Part shown: piece after piece, positions 57,001 to 64,000 of the stretch
Numbering within the stretch: position 1 is the first letter of the stretch
How the letters are laid out: the number at the start of each line of letters is the position of its first letter
Source of the DNA: Parapristionchus giblindavisi
Lineage: Eukaryota > Nematoda > Chromadorea > Rhabditida > Diplogasteridae
Direction: 5' to 3'
DNA length: 64,000 nucleotides
NCBI GenBank assembly: GCA_943737045.1
Contig: CALSFV010000492.1
Location: 1-64,000, forward strand
Translations under genes and position numbers: made by a program
The notes under the pieces: model-generated
Database searches by the model: none
What the model saw: only the letters and a program-made list of their open reading frames with translations
Told to the model about the DNA's origin: nothing

Positions 57001-60000
57001 GATTTTCTCAGATAACGTGTTATAGAGGGAGGAAAGAGATAGGAGGTAAAGAGTAAGTTACCTTATCCTCATCAATAGCAGCTATTTCAATATCTGTAGT
57101 ATTCTCCATAAAGAATGAACCAGAATAGGCAACAGCACGAATACCTATGAGAGCATGTCTGAGGGAATTGACATTCTGACCGGGGGTGCGGAAATAGCAA
57201 AAAATAAATTTCTCTGTTTGATGTGGAATAAAATAGTGCTCTGCCAGGTGACCTCAGCCGTGCATATGAGAAAGTTTGATTTTGTGTCTGAAGGTTACTG
57301 TAAGAGAAAATGTTCGGTAGGTCAAAAAAAATATTTCGGTTCCCAAGCATCCCATCGACTCTGGAGTGGTACCAATCGATTCCTCGAGCGAATACAAGCA
57401 ACTTTTACTCCGATCACTTTTTAGTCAGGACTTCGAAGAATCGAGATATTACGAAAATAAACTTTTGAACGTTAATTACTATGCGACGGTTCTCTAGAAG
57501 GAAGAAATTAAATTTGCTTAAATCGTTCTACATTCAATAACCTACCTTATATTTAAATATGAAGGCAAACAAACCTGGTCAAATTTGGTTACGAAAGCAA
57601 AATATGACAGCAACTCGGTAAAAAAAGTTACTTCACGATCATTAGTGCGCATGTCATACTGTAGACACCTGTATCTTTTCACGGCTCTATGCCCGGACTC
57701 CCAATATAGGTTTAATTTATTTTGTTTTTACATGTTTTTTACTTAAAATTAAAACACAAAATAGGGGGAAAACATTTCAAAACAGAATAAATTGAGCAAG
57801 AATAAACCAATTAATGGACCCGGGTATTGAGCCGTGAATAAGACAATATGATCTGGTGTTTGAATCCATGCATGATTCAAATAAAATTCGTGCAATCAAT
57901 GACTTGATCTAGCATGGAAAATACTCGAATCATGCATGTGTTAGTCGTGATCATGCATGGATTTTGAGACTCAGTGCAAGACCACGCAAAATACATACAT
58001 GATCACGAAGAATCCATGTATGATATCGAACCGTGGATATGCCATGTATGATCATTAATGTCGAATCATGCTGTGTGATCATGTATGATCATCATGTCGA
58101 ACTATACTTGTATGCGTGATCATGCATGGATTTAAACACCAGAGTGACAGGGCACCAAAAGATTGTCGTGAAGTAGTCATAGACTGAGTCACTGTCATAT
58201 TTTGCGTTCAAATACAAAGTTGACCTCGTTTGTTAGTCTTCATATTTTAATATAAGGTTTGGTATTAGATGTAGAACGATTTAAGCATATTTATTTTTTC
58301 CTTCTTTGAAATGGTATTATAGCAATTGGTGCCCTGTCATATTTTCTTATTTACGGCTCTATACCTGGGTCCATTAATTGGTTTATTCTTGCTCAATTTA
58401 TTCTGTTTTTAAATGTTTCCCCCTTTTTTGTGTTTTAATTTTAATTAAAAAACATGTAAAAACAAAATAAATTAAACCTATATTGGGAGTCCGGGCATAG
58501 AGCCGTGAAAAGAGACAGGTGTCTACAGTATGACAAGCGCACTAAGGATCGTGAAGTGAGTTTTTTACCGAGTTGCTGTCATATTTTGCTTTCGTAACCA
58601 AATTTGACCAGGTCTGTTTGCCTTCATATTTAAATATAAGGTAGGTTATTGAATGTAGAACGATTTAAGCAAATTTAATTTCTTCCTTCTAGAGAACCGT
58701 CGCATAGTAATTAACGTTCAAAACTTTATTTTCGTAATAACTCGATTCTTCGAAGTCTTGACTGAAAAGTGATCTGAGTAAAAGTTGCTTGTATTCGCTC
58801 GAGGAATCGATTGGTACCACTCCAGAGTCGATGGGATGCTTGGGAACCGAAATATTTTTTTTGACCTACCGAACATTTTCTCTTGCAGTAACCTTCAGAC
58901 ACAAAATCAAACTTTCTCATACGTATGGCTGAGGTCGCCTGGCAGTGCACTATTATATTCCACATCATACATTTTCGAGCACCCACATTGTGAGTGAGCA
59001 CTTTTGTTGATGCGGTCAGTTTTGAAACTCGAGACCCATCTAGGAATATGCGGGAGATTGAGATCATACATTTTCGGTACCCTCGCCGTCTATTTTTATA
59101 TAGTGGGTCAATTCTCGAAATATGGTGGGTTGATTCACAAAATTCGTTATTTTCGCATAAAAATCGTCATTTTTAGCTTCATTCTTTTATCAAGTGGCCT
59201 AAAATGGGCCTTATATAGTGGGTCAATCCTCGCACTGCGAGGGTATGGCAATGTATGATTGAGATTAGTAAGAATCACCTAAGATCGGGTCAGTTTCGAG
59301 TACTTGAGGTGTAGATCGGGTCAGATTTGTTCAAATTCGGGTCAGTTTATAATTCGCAAAAAACAACGGATTGTGGGTGGGACGAAAATGTATGTTCCAC
59401 ATCAAACAAAAATATTTATTTTTTGCTATTTCCTCTCATATGTGAGTCCTCTCAGACAGTCTCTCCTATATCATACATTTTCATACCCTCATAATGTCAG
59501 CATCGACCCACTATATAAGGCTCATTTTGCATGCCAAAAAATACAATCATATATAGTATATCATACATTTTCATACCCTCATAATGTCAGCATCGACCCA
59601 CTATATAAGGCTCATTTTGCATGCCAAAAAAATACAATCATAAGTGGGCGACATTGCCGCTAGCGGCAAAAACAAACCCGGTTTTGGCACCCGACCCATC
59701 CGAATTAGCTAAAATTCAATAAACAATGAAAACGGTTTAGCCAAAATTCACTAAAAAAAGACCCACCCGATTTTAATTTCCACCGACAAAGGTTTCCCAC
59801 GTACGATTATAATTTAAGCGAAAAATAACGATTTTTCTAAATCGACCCATTAAATTTCAGAAATAGACCCACTACATAAAACAATATTGTGAAGGTGTCG
59901 AAAATTTATGATAGTATATATAAGCATATATATATATGGATAGAATGATATGATAACTAACCAGCAGATGATCGTATTCTAACCATAACATCAAATGCGA

Positions 60001-60474
60001 TCTGTTTACTAATAGAATGAGAGAGATCATAGAGGAATCTATTCGAATCCTTTCCTGCCTATAATAGTACTTTAGTTAAGCATTGATAAAATCGTCATCA
60101 TCATGTAATTATAATGAGGAAGCACAATTACTACACAATCATCCACACTTCTTTCAAAAATATTGTTTATATAATATAATATATACCATATCTTGGATCT
60201 TTTAAGCCATTTCACACCGTTAATAAGAAAAGAGGATCTTTCAAATGACTACATTTTCTTTCAGTTCTTGTTTTGCATGACAGTTCTCAGCGTATTAATA
60301 GTACAGTATCTATTTCTCGATCATCCTCCTCTACATATCAATGTAAGTAATAGATATATAATAGATATCATTAGATATTCTCGAATTCGTCCCTAATACG
60401 AATACGGAAATCCATCTATCCCTATTCTGTGTACACATCACCCTGTTATTATATATATTTGATGGAATAAAGAA

Positions 60475-60505
<31 letters not shown>

Positions 60506-63500
60506 GTATTAAAAGGTATCGTATACTGTGAATAGATACGATAGATACCTCAAAGTATTGATATTTGTATATGGAACCTCCAGTGATAGCACTCAATTGA
60601 GCAATAGTAGCAACATCAATGAATGAATTGGGAAAGAGGAAGAGATCTACACAACATCCACCTCTGAATATTCAAATATAGATAAAGACATTCACTTAAT
60701 ACTCGCTATTCAGATAAATATACCGTTAAAACGAAAGAAAACGACACAAGTAGGAGATTGTACGGAATTTTAGGAGATTTTTCCATATTTGTCATTATTT
60801 TTCAATTTTACAACTTTCTGTGTTGATTTTCATGGAAAATGACATTGGAGTTTCATTCGGAGGTGGCTCACCAACTAAATTAAGAAAGAATAATCAAATT
60901 TGAAATTCAATGAAAAAGTTGGATTTTCTGGTAAAGTTGCCTTTTTGATGGAGAGATGGGTCTATGTTTGGAAGAGCAATTTTGAGTAAAATTAGATACG
61001 GAATTTAGATCCTGAATCCAACATAGACCAAAGTGGAATGGTTGGTAGATTCCATAGCCCAAAATTCATATAATTTGGAATAACGGTCAAGGAAATATAA
61101 CTGATCCATATGCTGAAAAGTATGGAAAAATAGGAGATTTTTCCGTATAATCTCCTACTTGTGTCCTTTTCTCTCGTTTTGACGGTACAAGCATGGTCCA
61201 TGGCTATCCCATGGACAGAGATTCCTATTTTGCATATGGAAATGTAAAACGAACGCGTCAAACTCATTTGCCAGAGCGTTATCCCACCGTAGGTACCATG
61301 GGATAACGCGCTGGAAATCCTCTTAAACGCAAAAATTACTAAATTTCTTAAGTTTCATGTTTTTCTCTGTCGGTACTCAATCAGATTGAGATACAATGCA
61401 TGTAATTTAGTGCAGTATTGAACGAAATCGCATATTATTAAAATCAGTTCTCGTTCTTACTGTAAGTTAAATAGTGTAACTGTCACGTAGTTATTGCAAA
61501 CTGAAATAATAACGAAGTTTAAAAAAATTTATTTTCTCCCATTTTTGGTGTACTACCCGCATTTCCCCCCTGAAAATCTACGTTACCCACCCGCATTTTT
61601 TTTACCGTGGGATATATGCAGACCTTGTTTGAATATATTATATCAATAATAATACAAATATAAGTATACCTGACACAAGATTCTCCCAATTTTGTATAGA
61701 ATTCAGTCTGAGGTGTTAAGATTGTCTGAAACAAATAAGTTATTTAATGGAGCAAGTGAAGAGGGGATAACAAAATCAAAAAAATCAAATAAACAATTGT
61801 AAAAAAGAAATGAAAGAAGTGCCGGTATACAATATAATAAACCTTTTCCTTATCCGTTCCAAGTAGTTTTCTATCTTCTCTTGGTTTAAGCTTTCCAGGT
61901 GCTTCAGCCAATGGAAGAGATGATGTGAATACAAATAGTTTACCACTTCGATCACAACACTAATATATATATATTTATCAATGTAATGGATGATTGTATC
62001 ATGATATCACCTTGAGAGCATCTAATCCAGCTTGTACAACAGGACCAAGAATAGTAGTTGTTACTTTATTACCATCAAATATCTTAGGTAGTTCAGATAA
62101 AAGAGAACGAATTGATGATCGAGCCTTAATATTATAATTGTGCTTACTGTTCAACTTCCGAAATGTTACAGTATATTTATTTATTTATTTATTTTATATG
62201 AGGGGGAGGGGGATGAAAATATTTATATTAAGTATCCAAGTAAGTAATTTTCGTCGAAAATATAAACAAATATTGAGGCAATTTATTTAATCATAGATCA
62301 TATATAGCGGATACTATTCTCCATCTTTATTATTAGGATTATAAGTAGAATAATGGTATTTTCGTGTAGTCAACTCTTGGAATCAGCTTAATAATAATAT
62401 TATAATATGTCCTTCTGTAAAATCTTTCCGAAAATCCATCGCTTCATTACCATCGTTGTAGGAATTTCTTTTTATTTGTAATTTTCATCTTTGCTACCCA
62501 AGTCGTAGCATCGTATTTATGCGTACTCCACTATCAAATATTTGATCAGAAATTATACTTTACTTTCGCACCGCATAAAGTATATTATTATTATTACCTG
62601 TGATAAAGGAAGAAGTAGTCCATCAACAATAGGAACAAACACATCTTCCACATCTGATATCACCAGCATTCTTGGCTATACATATATAATTAAAATAATT
62701 ATTATTAAAATATATAAACATTAGTTTGTATGAGTACTAATGTTTAGATATAAAATGTATATAACTTAAGCATACTCGATATAATTACATTTAACATATC
62801 AGAATCAGGATTTAGTGATATTTCAACTCATATAACAATACCATAAGTAAAATACACCGGATATATAATTAATTACCAGAATGATTTTTCGAGTTTTCGA
62901 TGTGCGATGTGTAATAAAATAATTAAAATACCTGGATGGATGATAGATCAAAGAAATGAATATTTTGATCGAATGCAGCTAATCCAATATGGATCAATGA
63001 TTCTTCCATTCCCAACTCTCTATAATAACAATAGTTAAGAATAATACAATATAAATTACGCACAATATATCATTAAACACATATTAGTATTATATCAAAT
63101 TCAAAATGTGAGGATAAATAATGATATTTAATATTACTTAGGTAGATTATCAAGAAGTGATTCAAGATTAGCACAAATGGTTGAAACCAATCCATTATTC
63201 AATGCATTGTATGATACATCAATCATGAAGATGAAGGCTGGCTCTTTAGGAGGAAGTCCATTCTGTATTCAATCAATCAATAACCATATGTATTGATAAT
63301 AAATAAGAATACCTTGCAGTATTGTTTAGTAGCACCATATTCATAAGCTCCATAATACAATTCAGGTCGATGTTCAACATCAGATCTTCTTCCAGTATGA
63401 TCCAAATGGGCAAAATACCATTGATCAACTATAATATATCATATGATATAGAGTATAATAAAATATAATCTATACCAGTAGTATTAGCAGTACAGAATGG

Positions 63501-64000
63501 ACAACGGAACTTGGTTCCTCCTTCTATAAACTCCATATATGGACACATATATGCTTTACATCTAGCACATCTAACAGGTCCTTGTTCATATTCAATCAAT
63601 GGGGGACTTCTCTGAATACATACACTCATTCATTCTTTTAAAGAATAACAATAATAATTGATCACAACTGATCCTACTCCTAATCATACATACGTGGGCA
63701 ACCTTTGTTGCTGGAAACTAAAATCGGGTGGATTTCACGTATGCTCCTAATACATCTATTATAGATTCAACTTTATCAAATGGAATAAACGCGAAAAAAA
63801 TATTATCGATTTGTAAAATACTACATATATTCCAATATTTTCTAATCATCATTTGTAATTAGTAACAAACCTCCCGTTCATCCAATTTGGCAAATGGAGA
63901 AATGGCAAATACAAATGGAATCTGAGTTGTCTTGAGTAAATCTTGATTGTGTGGAGCAACATATAGAGATGATCTCATCATACGAGGATTCGTATTACCT
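53984..64000 (-). CDS. sec24: SEC24 (C/D type) COPII cargo adaptor, N-terminus outside the window
   Basis: About 18 - strand exons from the window edge to 53984. In order: [14 protein letters not shown]; zinc finger [26 protein letters not shown] (63480-63629); [23 protein letters not shown]; trunk [99 protein letters not shown]; beta-sandwich [20 protein letters not shown]; helical [44 protein letters not shown]; gelsolin-like [36 protein letters not shown]. The VRC..YMCP finger is specific to the SEC24C/D branch. SEC24 selects cargo in ER-derived COPII vesicles. Two alternative last exons are present. Large introns carry palindromic elements. Confidence 0.93.
54177..54257 (-). other. SEC24 proximal alternative last exon
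   Basis: 81 bases after a TTACAG acceptor, encoding [20 protein letters not shown] then IRKLLS and a TAG. It lies 112 bases upstream (in transcription) of its duplicate. Both accept the same phase-0 donor after FLIE. Confidence 0.85.
55617..57012. mobile_element. 1.4-kb near-perfect palindrome, TA-flanked, in a SEC24 intron
   Basis: TA lies at 55615-55616 and 57013-57014. The ends TCTGAGAGAATTCAACA and, in reverse complement, TCTGAGAAAATCGACA start arms of about 650 bases that match in inversion almost throughout (for example GGCTCCATGAGTGT, GAGTTGGTGCACTCGACTCC, TGATGATCACATTGCTGAT). The loop is near 56270-56360. There is no transposase. Confidence 0.9.
57860..58142. mobile_element. ATGCATGATC-word element, relative of 14294-14492
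   Basis: The inverted ends CTGGTGTTTGAATCCATGC / GCATGGATTTAAACACCAG are nearly perfect. The body contains at least ten variants of GATCATGCATGG. It occupies the centre of the larger palindrome. Confidence 0.75.
59064..59262. mobile_element. Inverted-repeat element with TATATAGTGGGTCA words
   Basis: The left ATCATACATTTTCGGTACCC and the right GGGTATGGCAATGTATGAT are inverted. TATATAGTGGGTCAAT occurs twice inside, and related TGACCCACTATATA-type words recur at 59500-59620 and near 59860. Confidence 0.6.
59466..59642. repeat. Tandem duplication, ~90-bp unit, two copies
   Basis: Two head-to-tail copies begin TATATCATACATTTTCATAC and include GTCAGCATCGACCCACTATA and CATGCCAAAAAA. They differ by one A in the run near the end, so the duplication is recent. 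Confidence 0.92.
60470..60505. repeat. (AATA)n microsatellite
   Basis: About nine AATA units in a SEC24 intron. Confidence 0.9.
60723..61185. mobile_element. 463-bp TA-flanked MITE
   Basis: The ends CCGTTAAAACGAAAGAAAAC and, in reverse complement, CCGTCAAAACGAGAGAAAAG each abut TA (60721-60722, 61186-61187). GACACAAGTAGGAGATT follows in both arms. A partial relative lies in testin intron 4 (17538-17915). Confidence 0.9.

Larger units (their letters stand above)
57170..59445. mobile_element. Complex inverted-repeat stack in a SEC24 intron
   Basis: Arms 57219-57850 and 58330-58966 match in inversion (GCCAGGTGACCTCAGCC, TTCGGTTCCCAAGCATCCCA, AATTAACGTTCAAAA.. and their complements). A further outer pair, GGAAATAGCAAAAAATAAAT at about 57187 and its complement at about 59430, extends beyond the inner palindrome. 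This implies insertion or rearrangement between 58966 and 59395. At the centre sits a CATGCATGATC-word element (57860-58142). No coding frame is supported. Confidence 0.75.

Noticed and set aside
59304..59663. 119-codon frame with a repeated [24 protein letters not shown] segment
   Set aside because: The internal repeat is just the ~90-bp DNA tandem duplication (length divisible by three) in an intronic repeat region.

Overview
The window is AT-rich eukaryotic DNA from a nematode. The evidence is gene content and gene structure. There is a nuclear hormone receptor with the nematode-type P-box CRACAAFF, two serpentine chemoreceptors of nematode-restricted classes, a gustatory-receptor-like protein ending in the Gr signature, a secreted SXP/RAL-2 (DUF148) protein and a secreted histidine acid phosphatase. 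Most introns are 40-60 bases with GT..AG ends. Acceptors are either TTTCAG or plain (T)ATAG, less strict than the TTTTCAG of Caenorhabditis. The genus cannot be read from the sequence.

Layout. 0.8-5.3 kb: + strand CUPID-domain (FRMD4/INAVA-type) protein, with a - strand membrane-protein gene nested in one of its introns. 7.3-11.4 kb: - strand nuclear hormone receptor carrying two transposons. 12.2-13.1 kb: minisatellite and a large GAGGGA array. 13.4-19.9 kb: + strand testin (PET + 3 LIM) with at least four transposon-derived insertions in its introns. 20.3-24.3 kb: - strand 7TM chemoreceptor with three insertions. 24.5-25.8 kb: - strand secreted Gly/Ser/Phe-rich protein. 28.1-29.7 kb: + strand gustatory-type receptor. 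29.9-31.2 kb: a nested transposon stack. 31.5-33.2 kb: - strand acid phosphatase. 33.4-35.5 kb: - strand secreted Asn/Ser/Ile-rich protein split by an antisense, intronless, 5'-truncated MATH-BTB retrocopy. 35.7-37.1 kb: + strand SXP/RAL-2-like protein, divergent from the previous gene. 37.3-38.9 kb: + strand SRH-like receptor. 39.4-43.0 kb: + strand ELKS/CAST active-zone protein. 43.3-44.3 kb: - strand HSCB co-chaperone. 44.8-45.8 kb: - strand U1A/U2B'' snRNP protein. 46.0-48.3 kb: - strand cereblon. 49.3-53.4 kb: + strand MAPKAP kinase. 54.0-64.0 kb: - strand SEC24C/D-type COPII coat subunit, running off the window.

The genes do not form one pathway. They are a mix of housekeeping genes (SEC24, HSCB, U1A/U2B'', cereblon), signalling and cytoskeletal genes (MAPKAPK, testin, CUPID protein, ELKS) and fast-evolving environmental or secreted genes. 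What unifies the window is heavy colonisation of introns by short non-autonomous DNA transposons: TA-flanked Tc1/mariner-like, TTAA-flanked, and 8-bp-TSD hAT-like. Many are long palindromes and some are nested.

The most notable items are: (1) the MATH-BTB retrocopy that apparently took its start codon from the target site; (2) a set of hAT-like elements whose bodies are built from reiterated short words, a different word in each element; (3) tandem duplicate last exons in SEC24 giving two C-termini; (4) two TTAA-flanked ~1.95-kb elements that contain exon-like blocks; (5) a cereblon whose thalidomide-pocket tryptophans are present but whose second zinc knuckle is spaced CX4C; and (6) a MAPKAP kinase without the activation-loop Thr-Pro site.
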